From positions 140,119 to 204,118 of the forward strand of contig NZ_RYDL01000006.1 in the NCBI RefSeq assembly GCF_003968755.1: a stretch of DNA of 64,000 nt, in the 5' to 3' direction. This DNA is from Flavobacterium sp. RSP15. GTDB lineage: Bacteria; Bacteroidota; Bacteroidia; Flavobacteriales; Flavobacteriaceae. Of this stretch, positions 1-8,888 are shown one piece after another. How positions within the stretch are numbered: position 1 is the stretch's first letter; every line of letters begins with the position of its first letter. The position numbers and the translations under genes are program-made. The notes below the pieces were generated by a model. That model did no database searches. It saw nothing but the letters and a program-made list of their open reading frames with translations, and was not told the DNA's origin.

Positions 1-144
1 TTAATCACCAAATTAAATTCAACGAAACCCTCTTGGGACGGGACTTTTAATAAAAATCTTTTACCCGCTGACGATTATTGGTATGTATTAAAAATTGACG
101 CAAACAGTCCTGAAAAAAGAGGTCATTTTTCTTTACAGAGATAA
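1..144 (+). CDS. C-terminus of a T9SS type B sorted surface or secreted protein (5' partial)
   Basis: The window opens inside a reading frame that ends with TAA at 142-144. The 47 visible residues carry the hallmarks of the gliding-motility-associated C-terminal (CHU_C / type B) sorting domain: a WDGTFN motif, a LPADDYWYVLKI strand and the terminal RGHFSLQR. In Bacteroidota this domain sends large extracellular proteins through the type IX secretion system. The functional part of the protein lies outside the window, so its activity cannot be stated. The next gene is convergent. Confidence 0.85.
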   Translation, partial: LITKLNSTKPSWDGTFNKNLLPADDYWYVLKIDANSPEKRGHFSLQR

Positions 145-151
145 TCCGTCT

Positions 152-183
152 AGTCCTGCTTATTTCGCGAAATAGTGGGCACT
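152..183. terminator. Palindrome between convergent genes, possible terminator
   Basis: A perfect 14-nt palindrome (TATTTCGCGAAATA) sits inside a longer imperfect inverted repeat closed by AGT/ACT. It lies between the stop of the T9SS cargo gene and the stop of the convergent folK fusion. There is no clear T-run, so termination is an inference from position. Confidence 0.4.
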
Positions 184-1318
184 ACTGCTTGATTTTTTGT
201 TGAATTTGATCTAAAATAAACAAATAATCTGCTTGATTTTTTACGAAATCCCGATCAGAAACATCAATAATCAGCACATTCAAATCGGTTTGGGATTTAA
301 TGTAATCCAGATAACCACTGTTGATTTTATCCAAATATTCAGCCGGGATTTTTTGTTCGTAGCTTCTGCCACGTTTCTTAATATTTTGTAACAGCCTTTC
401 GGAATTTTGATACAAATAAATATACAAGTCCGGTTTTGGCATTTCTCTGTAAATGATATCAAAAAGATTGCGATACAGGCGGTATTCGTCCTCGGCCAAT
501 GTTATTTTGGCAAAAATCAACGATTTAAAGATATGATAATCGGCAACCAGAAAGTCTTTAAACAAATCAAATTGTGCTAAATCATCTGATAATTGCTGGT
601 ATCTATCTGCAAGAAATGACATTTCAAGTGGAAACGCATACCGGTTTTGATCTTTGTAAAATTTAGGTAAGAAAGGATTATCTGCAAAACGTTCCAATAC
701 TGTTTTTGCATTAAAATCCTCAGAAATTTTAGTAGCCAAAGTTGTTTTTCCTGCTCCGATATTCCCTTCAAAAGCAACATAATTAAATTGCTCCAACGGA
801 ACATTCTGCAAAGGATTCACTAAATTCTGAACGACTGTACAAACACTTTCATCTGGAGACAAAGCCAATAATTCCGAAATATTTTTTTGAAGAATGGGAT
901 GCTTCCAATCTAAATTTAAGTCCTGCACGGGTAACAACACAAAATTCCTATTCTGCATTAAAGGATGTGGAATTTGGAGTTTTTCAGTAGTAATAACTTC
1001 CGAGTCGAAAGCAATCATATCTACATCAATTGTTCGTGATTGATACCCCTGCGCCTTTGTTCGCAAACGTCCCAATCGTTTTTCCATTTTTAAAATCTGT
1101 GTTAGCACTTTATGAGCCGAATTAAAAGTATGCAAAACCAATGCACAATTACAAAAAGCATCACTTTCAAAACCCCAAGCAGGAGTTTCATATAATTTAG
1201 AAACTTTGATTACCGTCCCTATTTCCTGATGTATTACTTGTAAACAATGTTCGATATTTTCCAATCGATTCCCTTGATTACTTCCTATCGATAAAATGAC
1301 CTGATGCTGTGATTTCAT
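182..1318 (-). CDS. folK: Bifunctional HPPK (FolK) / deoxynucleoside kinase fusion
   Basis: Residues about 5-155 form 2-amino-4-hydroxy-6-hydroxymethyldihydropteridine pyrophosphokinase, the folate step that pyrophosphorylates the pterin alcohol: LSIGSNQGNR at the N-terminus, SRTIDVDMI in the centre and PHPLMQNRNFVLLPV after it. Residues about 178-378 form a deoxyribonucleoside kinase with P-loop GNIGAGKTT (185-193), an ERF substrate motif and an arginine-rich lid (KKRGRSYEQ). This fusion is common in Flavobacteriia. The start was set at MKSQHQ, four codons inside the longest frame, because HPPK homology begins there. Transcription is divergent from sppA. Nucleoside specificity cannot be read from the sequence. 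Confidence 0.9.
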   Translation of the reverse strand: MKSQHQVILSIGSNQGNRLENIEHCLQVIHQEIGTVIKVSKLYETPAWGFESDAFCNCALVLHTFNSAHKVLTQILKMEKRLGRLRTKAQGYQSRTIDVDMIAFDSEVITTEKLQIPHPLMQNRNFVLLPVQDLNLDWKHPILQKNISELLALSPDESVCTVVQNLVNPLQNVPLEQFNYVAFEGNIGAGKTTLATKISEDFNAKTVLERFADNPFLPKFYKDQNRYAFPLEMSFLADRYQQLSDDLAQFDLFKDFLVADYHIFKSLIFAKITLAEDEYRLYRNLFDIIYREMPKPDLYIYLYQNSERLLQNIKKRGRSYEQKIPAEYLDKINSGYLDYIKSQTDLNVLIIDVSDRDFVKNQADYLFILDQIQQKIKQ

Positions 1319-1453
1319 AATTAGATGCAAATTAACTAAAGAATTTTAGAATTAGCAATATATTTGTATCCGGTGTTGCTAATCAAACTTGGGATTTTCC
1401 CCACGGCTTGTAACATTTCAATGTTTTGTACGACTTATAAAAAAAATATAATT

Positions 1454-3214
1454 ATGAAATTTTTAGGAAATGTATTAGCGACTATTATAGGTATTTTTGT
1501 TTTCTTCATGTTATTCTTTTTTGGAATAATCCTTGTTGGAGCCATTTTTGGCGGTGAATCTGAAGGCGTTACGATAAAAGACAATTCTGTTATTGAACTG
1601 AATTTAGAAGACATACAGAATGATTATGCCGGGAAATACAAAGATCCGTGGATGACTATTTTTTCAGAAAACAAAAAAGTAGGTTTATCTGATATTATCA
1701 ATGCCGTTGAAGCGGCTGAAACGGATGATGATATCAAAGGAATTTCTATATTGAACAATGTTTCATCGCTAGGAATGGCTCAGAGTAAGGCCTTGAGAGA
1801 TGCTTTGGAACACTTTAAAAAATCAGGAAAATTCGTCATGGCTTACGCCAACTCCTATTCGCAAAAAGAATATTACTTAAATTCTGTGGCCAGTCCCATT
1901 TATATAAATCCTGTGGGAGATATGGATTTCAAAGGACTTTCTGCTGAACTTATGTTTTTTAAAGACTTTCAGGAAAAATCAGGGCTAAAAATGGAAGTAA
2001 TCCGCCATGGAAAATACAAAAGTGCTGTGGAGCCGTTTTTAGAAAATAAAATGAGTGATGCTAATAGAGAACAAACGACAGCTTTACTGAATTCTGTTTG
2101 GAACTCCATCACCGCTGACATTGCTAAAAGCAGAAACATCTCTGTGGCTAAATTAAATGAAATTGCCAACGGACTTCTTGCAAGAACTCCGGAAATGGCA
2201 AAAAACCAAAAATTAGTAGATATCATTGCTTATGAAGATGTGTACCATAATGCCATACGAAAAGTGCTTAATGTAACTACAGATAAGGAATACAACAAAG
2301 TATCTGTAATTGATTATGCACAGAAAATCGCTACCACTTCCCAAAGTTCTGACAGCACGGATGAAATTGCCATTATTTATGCCCAAGGAGAAATTATGAG
2401 TGGCGAAGGAGATGTCAATGTGATTGGTGAAGGTTCAATGCGTCGCTCGTTACAAGAAGCTCGAAAAAACAAAAATGTAAAGGCAATTGTACTTCGCATT
2501 GACAGTCCGGGCGGAAGTGCTTTGACCTCAGATTTAATCTGGAGAGAGATTGAACTGACTAAAAAAGTAAAACCCGTAGTCGTTTCTATGGGTAATTATG
2601 CGGCTTCAGGCGGGTATTATATTGCGTGTAATGCAAACACTATATTTGCTGAAGCGAACACAATCACTGGTTCCATTGGTGTTTTTGGAATATTGCCAAA
2701 CTTTACGCCATTAGCCACTAAAATAGGAATATATACGGAACAGGTTAAAACACATGAAAATTCCGCCAATTACAGTCCTTTTGTTCCCATTGATGAAAAC
2801 TTCAAAGCAGTTACGCTGGAAGGTGTGGAACACATTTACAAAACTTTTGTAACCCATGTGGCTGAAGGACGCAAGATGACATTTGCACAAGTAGATGCTA
2901 TTGCGCAAGGTAGAGTTTGGACAGGTTCAGAAGCCTTGAAAATTGGACTCGTAGATAAAATTGGAGGATTAGACGATGCTATTGCGAAAGCGGCTTCCTT
3001 GGGGAAAACAAAAAATTACAGCACTCAAAATTATCCAGAATACGAGAAAAACTTTGATGATCTTTTAGCAAATCTTCCTTTTGCAAAATCGAAAGCAGAT
3101 TTTATAAAAGAAGAAATAGGGGAAGAAAATTATCGTATTATGCAGGAAATTAAAAAAATACAAATGCAAAAAGGCGTTCAAGCCTTAATGCCGTTTGAAA
3201 TTAACATGCATTAA
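1454..3214 (+). CDS. sppA: Signal peptide peptidase SppA, 67K type
   Basis: A 586-residue membrane-anchored serine protease of the S49 family that clears cleaved signal peptides. One N-terminal transmembrane helix follows MKFLGNVLATIIG; two tandem S49 domains follow. The catalytic pair of the long form is visible: Lys189 in GKYKSAVEPF and Ser385 in NYAASGGYY. The frame is open 30 codons further upstream, but that stretch is not conserved-looking and ATG 1454 sits directly before the membrane anchor. A strong hairpin with a T-run follows the stop. Monocistronic by appearance. Confidence 0.95.
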   Translation: MKFLGNVLATIIGIFVFFMLFFFGIILVGAIFGGESEGVTIKDNSVIELNLEDIQNDYAGKYKDPWMTIFSENKKVGLSDIINAVEAAETDDDIKGISILNNVSSLGMAQSKALRDALEHFKKSGKFVMAYANSYSQKEYYLNSVASPIYINPVGDMDFKGLSAELMFFKDFQEKSGLKMEVIRHGKYKSAVEPFLENKMSDANREQTTALLNSVWNSITADIAKSRNISVAKLNEIANGLLARTPEMAKNQKLVDIIAYEDVYHNAIRKVLNVTTDKEYNKVSVIDYAQKIATTSQSSDSTDEIAIIYAQGEIMSGEGDVNVIGEGSMRRSLQEARKNKNVKAIVLRIDSPGGSALTSDLIWREIELTKKVKPVVVSMGNYAASGGYYIACNANTIFAEANTITGSIGVFGILPNFTPLATKIGIYTEQVKTHENSANYSPFVPIDENFKAVTLEGVEHIYKTFVTHVAEGRKMTFAQVDAIAQGRVWTGSEALKIGLVDKIGGLDDAIAKAASLGKTKNYSTQNYPEYEKNFDDLLANLPFAKSKADFIKEEIGEENYRIMQEIKKIQMQKGVQALMPFEINMH

Positions 3215-3236
3215 AGAAAAAGATAAAGCTGCTATT

Positions 3237-3272
3237 AAATCCGTTTTTGCATTTGCTTAAACGGATTTTTTC
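3237..3272 (+). terminator. Rho-independent terminator after sppA
   Basis: A 10-bp stem (AAATCCGTTT paired with AAACGGATTT) with a 12-nt loop runs straight into a T-run, 20 bp after the sppA stop. Confidence 0.85.
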
Positions 3273-3335
3273 ATACAATATAGTTAAAGTATTGTTTATA
3301 AAAACACCATAAAAGTTACACTGCCCTAAAAATAC

Positions 3336-3343
3336 TATTTTTG
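3336..3343 (+). promoter_or_regulatory. Candidate -7 box (TAnnTTTG) of the AsmA-like gene
   Basis: TATTTTTG matches the Bacteroidota sigma-A -7 consensus 58 bp upstream of the ATG at 3401. The -33 region is weak (no clear TTTG at the right spacing), so this is a positional inference. Confidence 0.4.
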
Positions 3344-3400
3344 TAAAGGAATACAAGGCACCATTTTTGCCAAAGATATAAATCTAAAGACATTCAAATC

Positions 3401-6013
3401 ATGCTAAAGAAAGTTTTAAAAATCATCGGAATACTCGTTATCCTGCTCGTCTTGACTTTATTTGCAGCTCCTTTTCTGTTTAAAGACCAAATAAAAGCCA
3501 AAATTTCTCAAGTCATCAATGAAAAAGTAGATGCCAAAGTCACCTTTGCGGAAGCGGACTTAAGCTTATTCAAAAATTTTCCTAATGCAAATGTAACACT
3601 GGAAAAACTAGTCATCATAAACAAAGCTCCTTTTGAAGGCGACACATTGCTATCACTGGGCGAATTGAATTTAAAAATGTCTATTAAGGAACTTTTTAAA
3701 GGCAAAAATGAAGCGATAGTTATTGACGGAATCACTTCGAAAAACGGATTAATCAATATCATTTTCAATAAAGACGGACTAGGGAATTATGACATTGCAT
3801 TGAAAGAGAAAAAAACGGCAGCCGATGGAACAAGCAGTCCGTTATCCTTAAAAATCCAAGAGTATAAAATCGAAAATTTCAAATTTCGTTATATTGACGA
3901 AAGTTCAAAAATAAAAATGGTTGTCGACAGTTTGAACCACGAAGGAACTGGAGATTTTGCAGCCCAAAAATTAGATTTGGTAACCAAATCTACTGCAAAA
4001 ATATCGCTGGATATGGAACAAGTCAATTACATGAAAAATGTTGCTTTGACTCTGGACGCCGTTTTGGGAATCGATTTAGAAAAAAGTAAATACACCTTCA
4101 AAGAAAATAAAGCGTTAATCAACCAATTGCCGCTGGAATTTGATGGATTTATTCAAATGGTGGAAGCCGGTCAACAGTATGATTTGAAATTTAAAACGCC
4201 TACTTCCTCCTTCAAAAATTTCTTGGGAATAATTCCTGCAGCCTATGCCTCACGCTTAGACAACGTAAAAACAACTGGTGATTTTACTGTAGCAGGTTTT
4301 GCAAAAGGCTTGTATTCTGACACAACGGTGCCAAAATTTAATATAGAAATCGCTTCCCATAATGCTTCCTTTAAATACCCTGACTTACCAAAAACAGTTC
4401 AAAACATCATTATTGACACAAAAATCACCAATGAAACCGGAATTTTAAATGACACGTATGTCAATATTGACCAACTTTCTTTCAAGATAGATCAAGATGT
4501 TTTTAATGCCAAAGCCAACATCAAAAACATTACTCAAAACGCACTAGTTGATGCCATGTTAAAAGGAACTATCAATTTGTCCAATCTTTCTAAAGCGTAT
4601 CCTATAAAACTCGATAAGCCATTATCCGGGATTTTAAAGGCTGATGTTACGACTAAATTTGACATGCAATCGGTAGAGAAAAGTCAGTACGAAAATATCA
4701 ATAATGCGGGAACCATGAGTTTATCAGGCTTCCAGTATGCCGATGAAAATGGAAAAACAATGAACATTAGTACTGCGATCGTTCAATTCAATCCAAGTCA
4801 AGTTAATTTGAAAGAACTGAATGCGACTACTGGGAAGAGTGACATTAGCGTGACTGGAGTTTTAGAGAATTTTTATGGATTTATATTTAGAAATCAAGAA
4901 TTGAAAGGAAACTTTTATATGAATTCTAAACAATTGGCCATTGACGATTTTATGACAACTGGTGAAACGACTAAAACTAAAACTAAAAAGGCAGATGCCA
5001 TGAAGATTCCTGCTTTCTTAAATTGTACGCTTACCGCAAAAGCGACTACGGTGCTATATGATAATCTGACTCTGAAAGATGTTTCGGGAAAACTGATTGT
5101 GAAAGATGAAAAAGTGACTTTAGAAAATGTAAAAACATCTATTTTTGGGGGAACTATTGCGGTGAATGGAGCTGTTTCCACAAAAGGAAAAACACTGGTT
5201 TTTAATATGGATTTAAAATTAAATCAAGTTGATATTGCGCAATCCTTCAACCAACTGGATCTGTTGAAAAAAATTGCTCCAATTTCCGGAATCATCAACG
5301 GGAAATTAAATTCAAGCATCAAATTGAACGGAAATCTTGATGCAACAGCACTGACTCCTGACTTGAAAACCCTTACTGGAGATTTACTAGGACAACTGCT
5401 TTCCACGACTGTAAACTCAACTAATTCGACTTTGCTGACCGCTTTAGGTGCTAACTTGAAATTCATTGACGTCAGTAAAATCAATTTAAATGATTTGAAA
5501 GCGGCAGTTACGTTCAAAGATGGAAAAGTAAATGTAAAACCTTTTGATATCAAGTACAAAGACATCAAGGCAACCATTGGAGGAACGCACGGTTTTGACC
5601 AAAGCATGAATTATAATTTAAAATTTGATGTTCCCGCTAAATATTTAGGTTCAGAGGCCAATGCTTTAATAGCAAAATTATCTGCTGCAGATGCGGCAAA
5701 ATTAGAAAGCTTTCCGATAAATGCTGTATTGGTGGGTAATTTTACAAATCCAAAAATCACAACGGACATCAACAATGCGGTAGCTAAATTGACCACTCAA
5801 CTCATAAACCAACAAAAAGACAGACTGGTAAAACAAGGAACGTCCGCTTTGACGGATTACATCAATAAAAACAAAAAGCCAGGAGATACGACAAAAACGG
5901 CCACTCCTAAAATTCCGGTAACTAAGGAAGAAGTAAAATCTAAGGCCGCAGCATTATTAAACGGATTTTTTAATAAGAAAAGTAAAGCAGCAGATACGAC
6001 AAAAGTAAACTAA
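3401..6013 (+). CDS. AsmA-family envelope protein
   Basis: An 870-residue protein with one N-terminal transmembrane helix (residues about 5-27) followed by a very long region of beta-rich repeats. The start (KAKISQVINEKVDAKVTFAEADLS) and the organisation match the AsmA / AsmA-like C-terminal family, whose members are inner-membrane-anchored bridge-like proteins linked to phospholipid transport and outer membrane assembly. The C-terminus is low complexity and rich in Lys, Thr and Ala. It stands alone between two terminators. The exact substrate or role in this organism is not shown by the sequence. Confidence 0.85.
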   Translation: MLKKVLKIIGILVILLVLTLFAAPFLFKDQIKAKISQVINEKVDAKVTFAEADLSLFKNFPNANVTLEKLVIINKAPFEGDTLLSLGELNLKMSIKELFKGKNEAIVIDGITSKNGLINIIFNKDGLGNYDIALKEKKTAADGTSSPLSLKIQEYKIENFKFRYIDESSKIKMVVDSLNHEGTGDFAAQKLDLVTKSTAKISLDMEQVNYMKNVALTLDAVLGIDLEKSKYTFKENKALINQLPLEFDGFIQMVEAGQQYDLKFKTPTSSFKNFLGIIPAAYASRLDNVKTTGDFTVAGFAKGLYSDTTVPKFNIEIASHNASFKYPDLPKTVQNIIIDTKITNETGILNDTYVNIDQLSFKIDQDVFNAKANIKNITQNALVDAMLKGTINLSNLSKAYPIKLDKPLSGILKADVTTKFDMQSVEKSQYENINNAGTMSLSGFQYADENGKTMNISTAIVQFNPSQVNLKELNATTGKSDISVTGVLENFYGFIFRNQELKGNFYMNSKQLAIDDFMTTGETTKTKTKKADAMKIPAFLNCTLTAKATTVLYDNLTLKDVSGKLIVKDEKVTLENVKTSIFGGTIAVNGAVSTKGKTLVFNMDLKLNQVDIAQSFNQLDLLKKIAPISGIINGKLNSSIKLNGNLDATALTPDLKTLTGDLLGQLLSTTVNSTNSTLLTALGANLKFIDVSKINLNDLKAAVTFKDGKVNVKPFDIKYKDIKATIGGTHGFDQSMNYNLKFDVPAKYLGSEANALIAKLSAADAAKLESFPINAVLVGNFTNPKITTDINNAVAKLTTQLINQQKDRLVKQGTSALTDYINKNKKPGDTTKTATPKIPVTKEEVKSKAAALLNGFFNKKSKAADTTKVN

Positions 6014-6034
6014 AGTAACTTTACAAAATATAAT

Positions 6035-6069
6035 AAAGAGGATTTTAGGTGATGACATTCCTCTTTTCT
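6035..6069 (+). terminator. Terminator after the AsmA-like gene
   Basis: An 8-bp stem (AAAGAGGA with TCCTCTTT) followed by a pyrimidine-rich run, 22 bp after the stop. Confidence 0.6.
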
Positions 6070-6124
6070 TGGCTAGCAATATTGGGTTTGTGATTTGTCT
6101 GCATGATGTTTTCGTGTAGCTGTA

Positions 6125-6242
6125 CGTGCGTAAAGGATGGTAGCGGCATCCTTTTATGAAGCGCAGCGGAATAAAAGATACAGCGGACAGCCTGACCTTT
6201 TTTTAAAATTTTTATTTTAAAAAAAGGATACGCCCAAAATTA
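6125..6242 (-). repeat. Interspersed repeat, copy in minus orientation
   Basis: The reverse complement of this stretch shares the same ordered blocks as 14141-14275 and 15530-15636: a GGGCGTGTCC-like start, GGTCAGGCTGT, CTTTTAT...GCTTCATAAAAGGAT, and a CCATCCTT..ACGC end. It contains an internal A/T-rich palindrome. It has no open frame and lies between the AsmA-like gene and a convergent gene. Confidence 0.75.
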
Positions 6243-6248
6243 TATTAC

Positions 6249-7043
6249 TTAAACCGCAATTGTAACCATATACCCTTCGGAACCACGGACATTAAAAACG
6301 GTTCCGTCTTCAAAAAGTAAATATTGCCCTTTTATTCCGGTAAGCTTCCCCTGAAACTGTGGTGTTTTATCTAAGCTCAAACTGTTTACCTTATTTGGAT
6401 ACTGCAAAACGGGGAAGTGCATCTCATACAAATCATTTTTTTGCGAATAAAAATATTCCTGAACTTCGGTTGGAATAAGATTCTCAACCTTCAATCGTTC
6501 TGCGATTAAGTCAATTTGCTCCACATTGTTAGTCAGCATTTTTCTCCAATTGGTTTTATCGGCATAATAATTTTTCAATGCTACCTCCGTAATTCCTGCT
6601 AAGTATCTATTAGGGACTTCTACAATAGAAATGGCTTGGGTTGCGCCCTGATCAATCCATCGAGTTGGCACTTGCGACTTGCGGGTAACACCTACCTTGA
6701 CTTCGCTGGACAAAGCCAGATACACAATATGCGGTTGCAATTGTACTTTTTCTTCATACGCTAAATCCCGATCCTGAATTCCAAGATGGGCGGTGCTCAA
6801 CTCCGGTTTCATAATCCAATCGCCAACAGCTGCACTGGAATAGAAACAATCATAACAAAATCCCTGACGGAATATTTTTTTCTTCTTGCCACAATTCAAA
6901 CATTGATATCCCACAAAATTGATTTCCAGTTCTTTATTCAACAACTGATTCACGTTTAAAAAACTATTCTCAAAAACCAAGTAATATTGAATTGGATTTC
7001 CAAATTCAGTTTGCATTTTTGTAAGTACACCTTCGTATGTCAT
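6249..7043 (-). CDS. DUF2797 family zinc-ribbon protein
   Basis: A 264-residue cytosolic protein with the DUF2797 pattern: a zinc-ribbon-like CxxC...CxxC pair (CLNCGKKKK and FCYDCF, residues about 50-70), then HLGIQDRDL and KVGVTRKSQVPTRWIDQGA, a motif resembling the GIY-YIG-like core of the family. Its molecular function is not established. The start was placed at MTYEGV because the 24 codons upstream look like leader DNA and family homology starts there. It is divergent from the GH3 gene. Confidence 0.8.
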   Translation of the reverse strand: MTYEGVLTKMQTEFGNPIQYYLVFENSFLNVNQLLNKELEINFVGYQCLNCGKKKKIFRQGFCYDCFYSSAAVGDWIMKPELSTAHLGIQDRDLAYEEKVQLQPHIVYLALSSEVKVGVTRKSQVPTRWIDQGATQAISIVEVPNRYLAGITEVALKNYYADKTNWRKMLTNNVEQIDLIAERLKVENLIPTEVQEYFYSQKNDLYEMHFPVLQYPNKVNSLSLDKTPQFQGKLTGIKGQYLLFEDGTVFNVRGSEGYMVTIAV

Positions 7044-7112
7044 TGTGATTAAAGTTTCCCGTTTAACACATCTAGTTAAACAAATTTTGTTATTTTTGGT
7101 AAAGTTATAACT

Positions 7113-7134
7113 CATAATTCATAATTCATAATTT
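7113..7134. repeat. Short tandem repeat ATAATTC x3
   Basis: Three tandem copies of a 7-bp unit lie immediately upstream of the GH3-family start codon, between divergent genes. Confidence 0.7.
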
Positions 7135-7138
7135 AAAA

Positions 7139-8662
7139 ATGCCACTAACCATAATCAATTCGTTTGCCTCTTGGGTTCTCAAACAAAGAATCCATCAGAT
7201 CGAACTTTTCTTGAAATATCCAAACGAGGTTCAGGAAGAATTGCTCATGAATTTAATTCAGTCATCTAAAAATACTGTTTTAGGCAAACAATATGATTAT
7301 GCTTCGATTCATTCCTATGCCACTTTTGCCGATAGAATTCCGATCTCTACTTACGAAGAATTACAACCATTGATTGAAAGAACCCGTAAATGTGAGCAGA
7401 ATGTTTTTTGGGAAACACCGATAAAATGGTTTGCCAAATCCAGTGGAACCACAAATGCCAAAAGCAAATTCATACCCGTAAGCAACGAAGCCCTGGAAGG
7501 ATGTCATTATAAAGGCACTAAGGATTTGTTGTGCTTGTATTTGAATAATAATGAAGATTCAGAACTGTTTCTTGGAAAAAGCCTGCGTCTTGGCGGAAGC
7601 TCTCAAATCTATGAAGACAACAATACGTTCTTTGGAGATTTATCTGCGATATTAATCGAAAACATGCCTATTTGGGCTGAATATAGCAGTACCCCGAGCA
7701 ACAAAATTTCCTTGATGAGCGAATGGGAAACTAAAATTGCTGCCATTATAAACGAAACAAAAAACGAAAATGTAACCAGTTTTGCCGGAGTTCCTTCCTG
7801 GATGCTGGTTTTAATGAATAAAATGCTCGAAGAAACCGGAAAAGGAAATCTATTTGAAATTTGGCCAAATTTGGAAGTTTACTTTCACGGCGGCGTAAAT
7901 TTTGAACCATACCGGGAACAATACCAAAAAATACTCCCAAAAAAAGAGTTTAAATATTACGAAATATACAATGCTTCCGAAGGTTTTTTTGCCATTCAGG
8001 ATTTAAATAATTCTAGTGATTTATTGTTGATGTTGGATTACGGAATTTTCTATGAATTCATCCCAATGGATACTTTTGGGACCCCGGATCAAAAAACGAT
8101 TCGATTGGCAGATGTGGAATTGTTCAAGAATTATGCTTTGGTCATTACCACCAATTCTGGTTTGTGGCGCTATTTGATTGGTGATACTGTTCGTTTCACC
8201 TCATTGAATCCATACCGAATTCGGGTGACGGGAAGAACCAAGCATCACATTAATGTTTTTGGTGAAGAATTGATGGTTGAAAATACAGATCAGGCTATTG
8301 CCAAAGCGTGCAAACTAACCCAGACGGAAGTAGTCGATTACACCGTTGCGCCTATATTTATGGAAGGCAAAGAAAAAGGTGCTCACGAATGGATGATTGA
8401 ATTTAAAAATCCTCCAGCTGATGTATCACAATTCCAGAAAGCATTAGACGAAGCGATACAATCCTTAAACTCCGATTATGAAGCGAAGCGTTACAACAAC
8501 ATGACATTAAATCTGTTAGTAATCAATGTAGCGCGAAAAAATTTGTTTTATGATTGGTTAAAATGCAAGGACAAATTGGGTGGACAACACAAAATTCCAA
8601 GACTTTCTAACCAAAGAGATTATTTGGAACAACTGAAAAGCATGCAGTTTCAAAGCGTATAA
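7139..8662 (+). CDS. GH3 family acyl-acid amido synthetase-like protein
   Basis: A 507-residue member of the GH3 (auxin-responsive promoter) family, a branch of the adenylate-forming enzyme superfamily. The ATP-binding motif KSSGTTNAKSKFIPV lies at about residues 98-113, and WRYLIGDTVRF plus RVTGRTKHHINVFGE mark the C-terminal catalytic half. Plant GH3 enzymes join amino acids to carboxylic acids; bacterial members are uncharacterised, so the substrate is unknown. A small lipoprotein gene follows 14 bp downstream, probably in the same transcript. Confidence 0.85.
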   Translation: MPLTIINSFASWVLKQRIHQIELFLKYPNEVQEELLMNLIQSSKNTVLGKQYDYASIHSYATFADRIPISTYEELQPLIERTRKCEQNVFWETPIKWFAKSSGTTNAKSKFIPVSNEALEGCHYKGTKDLLCLYLNNNEDSELFLGKSLRLGGSSQIYEDNNTFFGDLSAILIENMPIWAEYSSTPSNKISLMSEWETKIAAIINETKNENVTSFAGVPSWMLVLMNKMLEETGKGNLFEIWPNLEVYFHGGVNFEPYREQYQKILPKKEFKYYEIYNASEGFFAIQDLNNSSDLLLMLDYGIFYEFIPMDTFGTPDQKTIRLADVELFKNYALVITTNSGLWRYLIGDTVRFTSLNPYRIRVTGRTKHHINVFGEELMVENTDQAIAKACKLTQTEVVDYTVAPIFMEGKEKGAHEWMIEFKNPPADVSQFQKALDEAIQSLNSDYEAKRYNNMTLNLLVINVARKNLFYDWLKCKDKLGGQHKIPRLSNQRDYLEQLKSMQFQSV

Positions 8663-8676
8663 AAATAATTGAAAAG

Positions 8677-8826
8677 ATGAAAAATACCCTCTACATCTTG
8701 ATTGTTCTTTATGTATTGAGTTCCTGCGGACCACATAGAATGAGTTGTGGTGCCAGAGGAATTTGTAAATCTTCCGAAAAACAAACACTGGAAAAACCTG
8801 AAAAAATATTTAGCATTAAAGTATAA
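8677..8826 (+). CDS. Small predicted lipoprotein, 49 aa
   Basis: A short frame 14 bp after the GH3 gene encodes 49 residues: a hydrophobic leader with a lipobox (VLSSC, Cys16), then a cysteine-containing segment (MSCGARGICKSS) and a charged tail. It ends just before a strong terminator, so it likely closes a two-gene transcript. No function is recognisable. Confidence 0.6.
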   Translation: MKNTLYILIVLYVLSSCGPHRMSCGARGICKSSEKQTLEKPEKIFSIKV

Positions 8827-8835
8827 AACAAAAAA

Positions 8836-8870
8836 GCTATCCAAAAATCACTTTTTGGATAGCCTTTTTT
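8836..8870. terminator. Bidirectional terminator between lipoprotein gene and serB
   Basis: A 12-bp perfect stem (GCTATCCAAAAA with TTTTTGGATAGC) has T-runs on both strands and lies between two convergent genes. Confidence 0.92.
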
Positions 8871-8888
8871 TATAATTACTGCAGTATT

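Noticed and set aside
1364..1453. N-terminal extension of SppA from the upstream ATG
   Set aside because: The added 30 residues precede a normal membrane anchor, are Cys-rich and unlike SppA; ATG 1454 is the sensible start.
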